The translations under genes and the position numbers were made by a program. Positions 21,966 through 35,155 of a DNA stretch of 62,665 nt are shown one piece after another. Within the stretch, counting starts at the first letter, position 1; every line of letters starts with the position of its first letter. The notes beneath the pieces were generated by a model, which did not search any database, was not told the origin of the DNA, and worked only from the letters and a program-made list of their open reading frames with translations. Source of the stretch: Gnetum montanum (lineage: Eukaryota > Streptophyta > Gnetopsida > Gnetales > Gnetaceae); contig MNCI01005957.1 in NCBI GenBank assembly GCA_015680685.1, positions 131,720-194,384 of the forward strand, given 5' to 3'.

Positions 21966-24900
21966 ATACATAAGCACAACATTTCAACAACATGAGCATA
22001 TTTAGACCAATCCCAATCTCACACATCCTAATCTTATCAATCCAAGCACCCAAATCTCATACCATGTAGCACAATCCCAAAAAACACAATTGTAACTATC
22101 CCAAATGGGTCCATACGCTTAGACCAAGGCTATTTGATGAGTTATCTAGTGGCATTTTGTAAGTTGATTGTAAGCCATGGATTTAGGAAGTGTTTCATGC
22201 ACCCTGTGTTTGTGGTTTTTACGTGCATGGTTGAGGTTTCTACCTCCTAGGTTTGCATCCTAGCCTTTCATTTTACACTTGTGGTTTTGGTGCATGTTTT
22301 GAGCTTTCCAAAATGTTCTTGACCTTGTTTGAAGACCTTTGGAATCTCCTGACATGTTCCTTGACATCCCAACTTTCATCCAGAAAAAGTGAGCAAAGTT
22401 TGTAGAGTAGGGGTTCACTTACTACCCTACATCAGCACAAGGATGTTGACACCTCATGTCCCTCCCCTCATGCACCCCTTCCCCCTTGTTGACATGGTTT
22501 GACCCTTTGCTTACTTGTCTCCTTTGGTGTGTTAATGGGATACCTATGCTATGATGATAGACCTCTGTTGATGCCTGGGCATTATTGAACCCCTGTCATT
22601 GTGTGACTAAAACTATAAATACCATGGATAAGCTCTCACACAAAACAACTTGATTTTAAGCATTTCAATTTAGCTTTTGATGTTTGATTTCTTGTGGAGA
22701 GCTCTTCCTCGCTTGCATAAGTTGATTCCTTCCCTGTTTTGCATGTATTTCAAGTTGTCACTTTCATGAGTGTGGTTAGATTCTATCAAAGTGCTACCAT
22801 GATTACACAACCTAGAACCATTTGGTCAATGTGGAGTTTAGTGTTTGTACAATGAATAAAGCGTATGATTTTTCCTTATTCTACCATTAATGCCTTAAAC
22901 ATTAAAACACCAAAAACATTAAAACCCTAAAAATATTTATTTAATTCTCATTTTCATAAGCTATGACAATTCACCCTTACCCAAGAAGATCATAACTATA
23001 CAATATGGTGTTAGACCGTTCGGGTTATGACTAAGAGCCATTTTATTTGCATTTTGTGTGTGGTGTTGCACCTATCCCCAAGAGGGATTACAACACAAGC
23101 ATTGCACCTATTCCCAAGAGGGATTGCAATGCATGTGTGTTTATTATCATTTTGTTTCTTATAATTATAAAATTCATAAAAATTATAAAATATAAAATCA
23201 TAGATATTTTTTCTATCTCTCACTATGGCAACATGGGTTCTAACTATATCATATGTATTATATTTTCTTTTCTATTTATTGAATGCAACAATATACATGA
23301 GTGTTTTTAGCAAACCACTCAACATCATCCTTGAAGCTTACGACTAGATCACACTGTAATTTGTATGATAAATCCCGTTGGTCCAAACTAGCAAAACCCC
23401 TATTACTATTATACCATCCCCTGTTCCCACTTCATTATGTCCAGAAGTCAATCATAGTCAAATCATGCCATGGCAACTAGATTGTAGCTTGCTATCCTTC
23501 ACAAAAAATTGATTGTGAGTTGACTACAACTCGTAGTGGGGTTAAGGCCTCCATTACAAGTCAGCCTTGACCACAACTACAAATCCACTATGAGTCATGC
23601 CTTTGGCAGGACTTGGTGACAAGGACTTGTTTCTTACAACCCTTGTCGACCCTTAGTGGGAGGACACTACATCTCATAGTCCTCTTAGAACCTTGTCGCA
23701 ACTGCGTTGCAACCCCACTACAACCCACATTCAAGATTAAAATAGTTTTAAAAAAACAAATAGTGAAATCCATACTAAACATTACAAACTAAGGTAAACC
23801 AAACACTTTCCTAAAGAGCTACAAGGTTCCACTATAGTCTTGATTGATCATCATTATCATCCTACACTTCATAAAATTTCCTATAAAATTAGTTTTGTAA
23901 TCCAAACAATAAATTTCATATCACAATGTCACTCAACGCCTAACACACTAGAATGCACATTTGAAATCCACTAACACATCCACAAGGTGTCCATATCGCT
24001 AATTGTCACAAATCCTTGATCCATGAATATGCATAACTAATCAAAAATAGGAAATGAGGGAAAAGGTAAAGACTACCCACCAAATCAATTAAACTCCTGT
24101 ACAATGAAAATGATAGCAACAAAATAACAACACGAACAAAACTTCATCTCAATCCCACTAGATCCTGAACCAAGGCCCCAAAACCACTACTAACTCAAGA
24201 CTAGCTCCCAAGCAACCCTAGAATGTTCAAAATTCGCCAAGAATGGCAAAGAAATTGGAAAAAAAAAAAAAAGGTTCAACATAAAACTAGAATGCACACT
24301 CCAGAAGTAAAAAATGGTTTATGTTTTATGTTTTTATTTCATAAAATCAAATTATAATTTTAAACTTGTTTTATTTCCCATAGTTAATTTTACTAACTCA
24401 ATTCTAATTTACAATCCAACACACACCCCTACGACCCACAACTTATAACTCACTCATAAGAACTCCAAGCTAAAAACTAATCAAACCCTCAACTAGCAAA
24501 TCTTGCACATGTCATAACCACATCATCCAATGCATAACTAGACATCCAAAGCATAGCCACATCACCATAGGCATTGTAACAATAACACAAGTATAAATGA
24601 TAGGCATGGTAATAATTACACAAGCATAAGTGATAAACACACACTAAATTACTACTTATGCCCCTAAGTCCTCCATCCCTACCAATCCCAAGATTTATCT
24701 AACACATCACACCACAATATAGTATGCATAATCATAAAATCTTACTTCAAGAAAAGATCATCAAAAACCATATATGCAATAGCACCCTAATACCTCTAAC
24801 AACACACAATATCACAACTAATTAATCATGCACAACATTCTCATTGACATCTAAACATACATACATGTCAAAATAACTTTACAAAAGGTTACATACAACC

Positions 24901-26322
24901 AATGGACAAAATGAAAAAAATTCACGACAGAAAAAGTGTTAACAAGACGTGATAATTTATAATAAGCAAACACAAGCTATATTGACCGTTTATAATAATC
25001 AAACAATATCGACAACAAAATGTTTGCGTAAAAAGCTAATGGGTATGGAAGCCACTCAGCCCCGTGATGCCCCTAGTTTCCCTTCGCAAATAAACATATA
25101 TACACCTGGTCGAAACGGTACAGAGGAAATCATCTAAGATGAACATTCTACCAAAATAAGGAGACAAAAGAAAGGTATCAATTTGCTCAACCATTGAAGA
25201 CAAAAAGGTACCCAGCTGCAAAAATACAGAAAGACGAGATAACTTTTCGCTGGAGACTCATCAGGCACACAAATTTACCGTGTAAGACACGGTAAAATGA
25301 CATACACATGACTACCCAATTCCGGATCTTCACGACTGTTGGCTAGTTTATGTGGCGATTTTCCAAAGATGAACTTGAAATTGCATCCACAAATGCTTCA
25401 ATTCACCCAAGCAACATGTACAAATTGATGTTACAGAACTCTTTTAACTTAATTTTCTTATACCAAAATACTAATACAATGATCATTTAACCATATTCCA
25501 AAAAACTCATTACCCCAATTATTGCAAATCCTTGGCATTAAGGTTGGAACTTTAAGGTAGCAATTTAAAAAACATTACAGATTTAACATTTACCGTGTTA
25601 AATTACAAGAAATTTTAACTGTACAATTTCTTCCGAACAAATAAGCTGCAGCATTCCACACCATTTAGAAAGGCCTCTGTAACTGTGAACTAAAGCAGAA
25701 TTTGCAGATTAGAGGTTTGGCAGTCTGAATGATTCCAGCACACTTTACCATAATTAACTTCAAAATTACATACAGGAAACTGTCTTTCCAAATACTGTTA
25801 GCATAAAAAAGTAAAAAATTATTACAGATTCTTGCAAGGCAAAACCATAATCCGTATATTTCAGTTTACCGAAACAATTATCTTGGAAAATCAACCAATC
25901 TTTTTTTTTTACGGCATACATATGGCCATCTTCGATGATACAGCTGGATTACTCGAGAAAAATATAGCCGGTGATTCTGATGGATAGCACAGTGCTGTAA
26001 GTGAACCATTATCCACAACCTTTACGCATTCATGATGATAAGCACACTTTTCATGGAAATGGACTACAAAGCTAGCACCAATGAGATTGGTAATAATATA
26101 AGATCAACTTTTTGAGCAGAGGTTTCTCCAAGTAAGCAAAGGAAAGAAACTTGGCATTTTGCTTTGTGTGTCCCAAGGTTAGGAAACCGGTCTCAAAAAA
26201 TGAGATTCATTGTGCCAGAAGGCCTCCATTGACTCTTAACACTTTTTTAGCAAGCCAAACACAGCAACATTCTTGCATTCTTCAGATGGCATATCAAAAA
26301 TTAAATCTCGATGTTGTGGGTT
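21966..26322. other. Gene-free intergenic DNA; right end is ARO 3' UTR
   Basis: No supported gene. A 36-bp direct repeat with CCCAAGAGGGATT lies at about 23068-23130. An A14 run is at about 24259. The last several hundred bases before 26322 are probably the 3' UTR and terminator region of the minus-strand ARO gene; no single poly(A) signal could be chosen. Confidence 0.45.
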
Positions 26323-29300
26323 TCATGGAAAATCATGCATTTCAATGGAAGGTTGACAACCCGATTGATAAAGTTCAAGATGTTTAATAGCTCTAGGAAG
26401 AACTTCCTTCAAGGAAGGTGACTGAGAAATAGGGGTTCGAGAAGCTGATTCTAAAGTACCCAAAGCCTTGGCCTTCTCTAATTCTTCACTGTTGCCAGCA
26501 TGTAGTGCAAGGTAGCATAATAAAACAAGGGCAGGCACCTGAACAGCTTTGTCGTCTACTTTAATCAGTCTCATTATATAAGGGACACCGCCAAACTCAA
26601 TGATTTGTTTTGAATGCTCTGTATGAAGAAAGTTGTCTGGCTCTGCAAACTTTTGCAATGCTGTTGCAGCTTCTGCAGCTACATGCATATCTTTATTATT
26701 ACCAAGTTGCTTCACTAAAGGCTTTAGAACTCGAATTTCTCTTGCAGGAAAGGTACGGGAAAGAGAACCTAGGGCTCTAATGGCTGGCTTCTGAAGATCT
26801 GGCTTGTCATCTTCCTCTTCTGCAATTCTCAAGAGCTGCTCAACCACTGCCTTTGCAGCAGGAGAATTGGTCTTAAAAGTCGCTCTTCTCAAATCTACAT
26901 TACACTCAGCGGCAGCCGTGATTTCCATTATTGCCATGAGGCAGTTTTTCCGTAACTCACCACCTTCCTTTTGTATCAGCCTGGAAACGCAGAGCAAGGC
27001 CTTGGTATCAGTAATACGCTTACTATTTGATACACTGCCTTCAGCCAACCTCCAAAAAGCCCTGCAAACAAAGAACAGAGCAAAATAAAAGTGTTAGAAT
27101 AATGCATCCTTGCATTGTGTAAAAATGAAGAATAAAAATTCCTACAAACACCAATACTTGGGTTTTGAAATATTTTAACATCATCAGTTAATCTGTTTAT
27201 TCCATGAAAAACATGTTAGGGATAAATTTTCCTGAAACGAGTTTCTTATGAGTCTCATGGATAACCATGAAAATGTTTTGGAAACCCTTGAACATAAATA
27301 TCTGGCAATCTCGTACAATACTTTGTAAGGAACACTCATTGCATGGCAGAATCATCCATTATGTGGAAATCAGATTAAAAAAATAAGATGCCTTTTCTCA
27401 TAAACAGAAAATAATACACAAAAAAAAAAAAAAAACAACTACTATGAACTGAAATCACAGAAACCCAACAGACAGAGAGAGTAAAAAATGCCAACTTATT
27501 TGGGTCAAACTAAACAAGAAAGTACCAAGAGTAGCACATGATGTAAGAAAACAAGACACAGATGGTGCAGTCACGTATATACGAGATGTAACTTAAATAA
27601 AGATACTTAATTTAGTCTTAAGACTACTATTCAAGCAAACCTAGAAAACTGTATGCAAGCTAATCAGGAATCCTGAAATTGTAGATGTAACCATATGTAA
27701 AGACCTAGTATTACTTACATATAAACAAATTTTTTTCTAATAAAATATATCTATATGAGAAATTCCAAGCAAAATTTTTTCTTTTGAACTTCCCATCCTT
27801 GCAATATATAATGGACCTCTTTAGTCAGTGAAGTATTTCTCACTTTGTTAGACCATGTGGCTTATGATTCACAAGTCGCAGATTTGATTCCAATCGGTAT
27901 GCTAAGACAGATGGCACAGAAAAATAATAAGTTCAGGGACTATGGTGTCTGATTATAGCCGGTATAAAGGCACCAAAATGATGATAATGGACCTCTTTGC
28001 TTAATTTTAAAAATTTATTTTAGGATCAATCTAATGTTTATTTTAATGTACTAAGGTTGATAGGAAATATAACTTTATCGTGCCTTTAATTTCAAATTAT
28101 ATATATATATATATATTAAAAAAAACAGCAATGCATACAGACAAATAACAGAATCAACACAGTATTATTCATCTAGAGTAAAAATAAATGCATTTTGCAT
28201 TTACAATAGGTATTATATGGTGAATTTTGAAATCCATCATATGTACATAGAACCAACAGGGAAGCACCTGCAAAGACCCAAAAAAAAAAAAAATCCAAGA
28301 AACCAAAAACAAGAATTCCACCATAAATAGGCAAAACAAGAGAACTAATTCATTTGAAAATGAAATTTCCCATTGAAGGCCAAACTGAGGCCTACAATAA
28401 GGCACTTCTCATTAGCTTCAAGAAAATCTTTCTACATGATGCCTTTAAAGGCTGTTTTCTTGTCTAAAATCAATCTTCCTAATTTCATTTTCACTCAGCA
28501 TCCTCTCAACAGATTTTTAACTTTAACAAATCAAGGAATTAACCTTCATTCAAAAAACAATTTTGATATTTCTTCATATATAACTCTACCAATATCTACT
28601 TTCATTCTTATTACTTTTCACAGCATACGTAAAGTTTAAAATGTTGGTATTAGCCCTACAATAAGATTCCAACATATGCTTGAAAATTATTGGTTCCGTC
28701 CAACAAATGCATGCAAGAGAACAATGCTATGAATGGTTATAAAAAAAAGAATGAACCAAGTTCATAGAAGAAGATAAAGAACTTGGCATACAACTATTTC
28801 AAAATCTATCTATTAAAAAGTGTACAGACCGAAAAATTATGAATCTCATGGAAGAAAATCAGGTGAAACTTCTCATAGATGGATTGCTACATTAATTTTG
28901 GTTATCCAGACAGCTCAGAGATTGTACTCCAGCATTTTTTTTTCAGAAATTATAAACAATGCCATTAGCATTGCAACATTTCCAACTAGTATATTATATA
29001 TGTACCAAATTGTAGGAAACAATGAGAACTGTGTGAAGATCAATAGAACAAAGATTCTAAAATCTGGTTACAAAGTGAGATTTGATAAAAAGTTTTAGAG
29101 AATTAATATGTCAGATATTCAAGATGAAAAGACATCGAATACAAACCATGTTTGATGTAGAAAATGGAATTTTAAACCATATCTCATTAACATTGTAGTC
29201 TTTTCTATGAGAAATGGGAAAGTAACAAGTCTAGCACTTTAGGTGTGGGAAATCTGATTGATAATTAACCAATTTGCACTTGAGGTATTTTTTCTTCCTC

Positions 29301-31976
29301 AAAATGAAAAAACAAAAGAGGACAGGATGATCTTAAAGCAAATAAAACCTTAAATCTCTTTCAATCTCCTGTATAAAACTATAGATTATAAATGATTCAA
29401 TTATGCTAAAACTAGTAAGTGGCTTCTAAAGGTTTATGAGTCAGACAACAATATTAGTTATCACAAGATTGTACAGGATTATAAACACATTTATTAAACG
29501 ATTATGTTTGTCAGTTAGCATAGCTCACTTGGTTAGACCATGGCTTGTGTTAGTGCAAGTCACAGATTCAATTCCAAAGGGCACAGTAAAAATATATGTT
29601 CAAGGACACTGAAGTCTGGTAGATAGTGGCCATAGAAACTTATCATCGTCAAATTATCTATCTACCTTAATGGCTTAGCCATGTGATTGGGATCAAGACA
29701 CTAAAATGATGATGATTTATTAGAACATTATATTTAATGTTCAAGGAAATAAAAACTTAGGACCATGTTATTGAGATAAAGGTACTAAAACAATGATGAT
29801 TTATTAGAGCATTATATTTAATGTTCAGGGAAATAAAAACTTAGGACCATGTTAACACACCATAATATTTTACTTACTGGATCCTTCTATTTCTTTGGAC
29901 ACTGATTTGCACAAATACTCAACACCTTTAAGTACTTCACTCTCCAAGGATAATAATATGTATCATTTGATTATAAATTGAGTTGATTGCAAAAACAACC
30001 TCCTTTCTAAAATTTACAGAACGAGGAAAGAAACTTTAAAAAAACAAATACTTAACACCTTCGAGTACTTAACTCTCCTAGGATAATTTATTTATCGTTT
30101 GATTATAAATTTCAGTTGACTGCAAAATTACCTCATTTCTAAAATTTATAAAACACAATGAAATAATTCTAAAAAATAAAGAGGCATAAAAACCAACCTG
30201 GCAACTTCGGTCTTAAGCTCAACCTTTACAGCAGGAGCTTCCTCCTCCCTTTCTCTACGGTGCATCTCCCTTGAAGAAATGTAACTCCTCCCAGTATAGG
30301 CATACCTATCAGGTGTGGAGTCACCACTTCCAGTGCGCCTATGGAAACCAGATTGAACAAGTGAATGAATGGACTTGGCACTTTGTGTTTTAGTATTGTC
30401 CTCTAAAAGTGATTCAAACTCTGCCAAAAGTGAAACTAATAGCCTCACAGCACCATTCTGCCCAAATGCTTCACGGGCCCCATCATCATGTGACACCATT
30501 CTTGACAGAGCCCATGAAACCTTTGCCTGTGCCCGCATAGAACCTTCATTCAGTACCCCTAGAAGCACTGTCACTGCACCTTCATCCACAATCTGCTGTA
30601 CTCTCTCTTTATCAGAACTTAATTTTCCAAGTGCAAGAGCAGCTGCTACTTGTGCAGACACGGAGGGACCTTCTTTCAGCAATCTTAACAAAGGCCCTAC
30701 ACCACCTTCTTCAATGATAATCTTTCCATTACGATCATTGTCAGACGCAAGTGATGCAAGGTTGTTGGCTGCCTCCTCTCTCTCTTCTGGATTTCCTGAT
30801 TGTAGCTGTAAGCAACACTTATCAGTATATCATGTTTATTTACCAAAATGTACTCTTAGATTCTTAGTGAATAATAAAATTTAGCAAAATCCAATAAGAG
30901 AAATTTGAATCGGTTGTTTCTGTTGAGACACACAATGATCATGAATAAACAAAAATTACATTTAAACTATGTATTTCATGTTTGCAAATTTATGCTGTAA
31001 CAAGAAACTTATATCTGTGTTTCGTAACAAACAAATCCAAGAATAAATTGAACATTTTAAAAACTATTCCATTATTTTACACTCCCTTTTTGTCAAACCA
31101 CGGATTAGTTAATAAATGTTTACATTCCATGGCTCTTTATAACCCTTGGCAAAAAGCTCATGTTCTGATGTTGAACTCTTCCCTGAAACAAAAAGGCTGA
31201 ATCTAATTTTCTTTCAAATCCATAATGTTTATAACACTAGAGCGAGACCGGTCCAGAGAACCCTTTCACTTAAAAGCTAAGGAAGAAACAAACTTTACAC
31301 ATCCAAAGTGCAGTCTTTCTTCACGCAAAAGATTCCAGATTAAAAATTCAAACATGGCACTTCGAAATTGATGCGCAACACTACTCATTCATCACAAGAA
31401 TTTTATCCCTCACCATTAGAACAGACTGACGCCGCCAAGCCAAACCTAAAAAGACAAGAAGCTTTAACTTACTTGCGAAACGAACGTCCAGACCCAGGCG
31501 AGCATGGGATCGGTGCTGGCGATAGGCGGCAAACTAAGCACGGGGTTGCCGGAAGTGATGCTCAGCAGCCAATTGACATCGCCGATGGAGGATTCGAGCT
31601 GCGCGACAATTTTGCGAAAATCCGTGCCAGACGTGATGGTGATGACGCGCTTGAGGATGCCGGAGCGCTTGCACTTCTTCACGAGCGCGAGCGCCTTCTC
31701 GAGCGATTTCACGACCTCGGCGGCGACGCGAAGCATAGGTCGAGTATACAAATTGCTCGACGATACGGAAACCCTAGCGGCACTGCGCAGAAGCTGCGCG
31801 AGTCGTTCGGCCTGCCTCGCAACATCCGCGCAATCCTGCTTGAACGACTCCGCTTCTTCGACGGCCTCGCGAACGCGCTCCGTGAGCTGAATCGGCGCCA
31901 TCAGAATCTCCTCGATGCTCGCCGGACATCCTCCTCCTCCTGTTTGTCCTTCCACTCGCTCATTGTTATTGTTCAT
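26323..31976 (-). CDS. ARO: ARMADILLO-REPEAT-ONLY (ARO) type protein, 3 exons
   Basis: Plant ARO proteins are armadillo-repeat scaffolds that organise ROP GTPase polarity at the plasma membrane. Exons (minus strand): 31976-31473 (donor GTAAGT), 30805-30198 (acceptor TTACAG, donor GTTGGT), 27061-26323 (acceptor TTTGCAG). Phases agree and give about 616 residues, the usual family length. The N-terminal helical region (about 20-165) has SFKQDC, RAA.VS..LYTRPMLR and QLESSIGDVNWLL, typical of AROs. Armadillo repeats start near 169 (NNLASLASDNDRNGKIIIEE) and resume in exon 3 (RLAEGSVSNSKRITDTKALL). A charged linker separates the two blocks. The start is placed at MNNNNERV; an in-frame Met at 32066 would add 30 residues. 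The 3.1-kb second intron carries SINE insertions. Confidence 0.92.
27838..27985 (+). mobile_element. SINE family B copy in the ARO intron
   Basis: TTAGACCATGTGGCTTATGA and CACAAGTCGCAGATTTGATTCC are box A/B-like and match the copy at 29510. The 3' end, CACCAAAATGATGATAATGG, has the GAT-rich tail shared by both. It lies antisense to the host transcript. Confidence 0.6.
29510..29710 (+). mobile_element. SINE family B, second copy in the ARO intron
   Basis: Box A: TAGCATAGCTCACTTGGTTA. Box B: CACAGATTCAATTCC. Then GGACACTGAAGTCTGGTAGA and a tail CACTAAAATGATGATGATTT. A tRNA-derived head is clear; target-site duplications were not resolved. Confidence 0.65.
29699..29850. repeat. ~77-bp tandem duplication in the ARO intron
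   Basis: The segment from CTAAAATGATGATGATTTAT to AAAAACTTAGGACCATGTTA is present twice, at about 29700 and 29777, with few differences. It spans the SINE tail and its 3' flank. Confidence 0.75.
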
Positions 31977-32470
31977 TGCCGCCGCTGCGAATGTGTTCTT
32001 GACGCCGTTTCTCTTTTCTTTTCGCCTCTGCGCATGCAACTCCCCCTGAATTACGTTCCTACGCACATACAGACACGACTATTCCGTCACCTGGAAACAA
32101 CCAAAACGGAACCAGAAGCCTACCTGAAGTGCCGCAAAAATCGAAGTCTTATTCAAGCTCGCGGATGATCGGTCGCTCGGCTGTTTCTGAGAAGAAGACG
32201 AACTCCGCCAATTGATTTCCCGCAAAATTTGTTTCCGTTTCCAGGAAGCCGGCCGGGAATTCGCAGGGATGGTGGCGAATTTTCTGGATTGGTAACGTGA
32301 AGGATGAATGGCGATGCTGGTGGTGGTGGAGCTTTTTGTAAGAAAAAAGACGAATTGCAGCTGTACTTGCAGAATTGATTAGTTTGAAACAAGTTTCTGC
32401 TGCTGTTCGTTTTTGTTATCACCGTATCTAAATTTTGGAGCAGCGTGTGAGCCACGATCATTTTCGAAGC
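31977..32470 (-). promoter_or_regulatory. 5' UTR and promoter region of the ARO gene
   Basis: Relatively GC-rich sequence upstream of the ARO start on the minus strand. It contains an in-frame upstream Met (32066). No intact TATA box could be singled out. Composition changes to AT-rich beyond about 32470. Confidence 0.4.
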
Positions 32471-33720
32471 AGTTTACTGCTCATTTTTTGCATCGTGCTT
32501 TAGCGACGATGCACAGTTAGTAAACCAGATCTTCTCTCACACTTTAATGTGTAATAACGTATTTAGAAACCCTGATTTTCTAAGTTTATCTCTCCAACTC
32601 GTGAATCCATAAATGCGCAGGAACTGCAATGAATTGTCCATAATTCATACAAATTAATTGCGGCTCAGGGGCTCAGTTCGTGGTTACCTATTTAATAAAA
32701 TTAGGACGTCGTTATTTCTTTTTATGGCTAAGAAGCCATGTGTGGTTATATTTATAGATTTACAACGTCTGGTTCCTGGTAATTTACAGTCTTGCGTCAG
32801 CCTTAACTGGCAGATGTTGATTGTTTTGTCAAGATAGTAAGGTTGATATGGCTCTTCCAAGTTTGAAGTCTGCCTTTTTGATTTGAAGTTTTGTTCGTAT
32901 GTGTCCAAAACTGATTGACTAGGGACGACCACATGGCTATGCTATTTCTTGCTTTTTTTCATGATTATTTGAATTTAGCAGACTGCCTTCTGTTAGCATT
33001 GCAAAAAATTATCATCCTCCTTCATTCAATGAATGTCCCACCAAGCACATCCTAAACTAAATACCATTATTTTGTGTTCTATCACATGGTGTGTCTTTAA
33101 TCACTTTAATTGATGTTGAAATCCTAGTCACATCGCCACGGTGGACCATAAATATACGTGTGATTGTGGGTATTTTTTCAGTTACATTCTAACGATAAAA
33201 ACTAAATTCCCACCTAAAACTAATACTAATGAGGATTAAAATTTGGAGTGTAAGTGGGCTCCAAGATATCTAGCTAATTGTAAAGGAATATAATAATATG
33301 GTAAGTATAATTTGAACCAACAAACTTGAAGACAATAAACTAACCACATCAACGTATGAATTCTATATCAAGTAAATTTATAAAACTTTTTGTTTGTGAA
33401 GAAATTTTAACTATATTCTTGAGAAATAACTATTACCAGTTACCTTGAGAAATACTATTTATATATTCTTGAGAAATAACTATTACCGATTACCTTGAAT
33501 ATACTAATATAACTTTCAAACAACTAAAGATGATGTAATGATTATGTAATTTTTATGCATATGAATCTTCTAATGTTATAGACAAACTTTGAAGGATGTA
33601 ATAAAATATGGTTTCCTTATAGGAAATTGAAGATTTTATTATTTATTGGAAAAAATACATTTATCTCATTAAAAACAAATATAAATTCAACATAATGGTT
33701 AGTTACTATTGGATGTAACG
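32471..33720. other. Gene-free AT-rich stretch
   Basis: No supported gene. A small direct repeat (TATTCTTGAGAAATAACTAT at about 33414 and 33462) is present. Confidence 0.5.
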
Positions 33721-33875
33721 AAAATACATCATAGCAATGAGGTGTTAGCCTAGTGGTATAGGTCTTTGCCATGTAGCCTTAAGTCACAAGTTCAATTCTA
33801 CTAGGTAGCACTAAGTTATAAACTTCTACAAATCTTGGGGTGTACATGTGTTTCTATAAACAAAAATACATCATA
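33721..33875 (+). mobile_element. SINE family A with perfect 13-bp target duplication
   Basis: The SINE body is 33734-33862, flanked by AAAATACATCATA on both sides (33721-33733 and 33863-33875). It starts near GCAATGAGGTGTTAGCCTAG, has box A TAGCCTAGTGGTATAGG and box B-like CACAAGTTCAATTCTACTAG, and ends GTGTTTCTATAAAC. At about 129 bp this is the cleanest copy in the window. Confidence 0.9.
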
Positions 33876-34161
33876 TGGTTTTTTGTTGTTTTTTTCTTGT
33901 TTTGGACTACAATATTATATTTTTGTCCAAAATGGTCATTCAAAGGACAACAAAAATATGTTGTTCATCCTCAACAAGTCCTAATCTACAAAACCTACAC
34001 ATATGCTTTTCTCTAGAAAAGCAAGGTGAATCCACCCATCACTTTCAATCTTAAACCAATGCAAATTGAAATAAAGTTGTTTTGAAAGTGTAAAATCTTA
34101 TACCTAATTTAGAATTAAGCCCTAACAAATTAGTATTAAAATCAAATAAAAGAAAAGCTAA
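33876..34161. other. Gene-free stretch
   Basis: AT-rich. The minus strand near 33960-34060 may hold a trace of LINE C-terminal sequence (Cys/His-bearing piece), too eroded to call. Confidence 0.35.
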
Positions 34162-34990
34162 TGAATGAGCAATGGAGCAATCCAACACCCAACCATACCA
34201 ATCATAGGTGTTCACGTGCAACCAAATCATAATCTATAGACATGACAATGTAATTATGCTAGCAATTAATTTAAGTTTGAGATTGTTGTCTTCCCATGTG
34301 GAGCTAGTAAAGTCTGTGTATGGTTTAGCTCACCATAAGGTATATGATATTTGATCTTGTTGGGCCATTCTTACTCCTAGCAAACATAATGAGATGAAAA
34401 TAGTTTCTAATTATAAGTCTAAGTAATTGCAAGAAAGTAAATCTAACTTAGTCTAATGTGATGGATATTCAATCCTGGTTTCCTGTACACACCTTGGACT
34501 CATGTAGTCATCATTGGGATTACCAAGTGGTATTACTACTAAGCAAATCAAGCAATGCCACTATTGGGTTACCAGATAACTACACTTAACACTCAAAATC
34601 AATCGTATCCATACCACTTACTTCCAACATGTAAAATAGAGTGCTTGTAAAGCAAATGATTAACTAGGAAAACAAGAATAATTATTCTACGTAAATAGAA
34701 AAAAAAAACCAAGTGGATGCTACAATGATGATAAGTAATCTCAATCTTTATTGTTGGCCATGAACTATGTCCAAGTACAATTCACTTAAATAAAGACACC
34801 ATACTACGAGCATACACTTTTAATTGCTAAATTACAAAAACAAACTAAAAGAGTTTGTGTGCCTAAGTGATGTATTTATAAGATGGCACACATCCCACGA
34901 TATCGTTTACACGATACTGTAGCTTATGCTACAATATCGGATCTACAACATCGTAGATATGATATTGTTACTCACAAAAACATGACTTCA
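34162..34990 (-). mobile_element. LTR family A, copy 3 (old)
   Basis: Follows the same block order as copies 1, 2 and 4: CACCCAACCATACCAAT, ATGGTTTAGCTCACCATAAG, CTTGGACTCATGTAGTCATC, ATCTCAATCTTTATTGTTGG. A minus-strand TATA candidate (TTATAAATAC) lies near 34871-34880. Beyond it is a block of CGATATCG and ACGATACTGTAGC-type words. Tips are eroded, so the ends are approximate. Confidence 0.65.
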
Positions 34991-35155
34991 CTAATAAAAA
35001 TGATCACCACCCAAAGGCTCAAGGCTTATCCAAACAAGGCAACTCAATGGATGAGCAAAAGCATAACCTCTTTCGTGTGGCTACACCTAGGCTCAAACCT
35101 AGGTCTTACAACTTGAGAACCAAGCACCTTATCATCACTCCAAGTGGTGGTCCCT
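34991..35155 (-). mobile_element. tRNA-derived SINE (family C) relic
   Basis: The reverse complement reads ATAAGGTGCTTGGTTCTCAA then GACCTAGGTTTGAGCCTAGG, a good box B (GGTTTGAGCC) at the right distance from a tRNA-like head. Single copy in this window; ends not fixed. Confidence 0.5.

Noticed and set aside
29510-29600. Possible tRNA gene in the ARO intron
   Set aside because: Box A and B are present but no cloverleaf can be closed, and a related copy with the same tail exists, so it is a SINE.
31368-32168. A long plus-strand open frame over ARO exon 1
   Set aside because: It is the antisense shadow of the GC-rich ARO first exon; the minus-strand frame has clear family motifs and splice sites.
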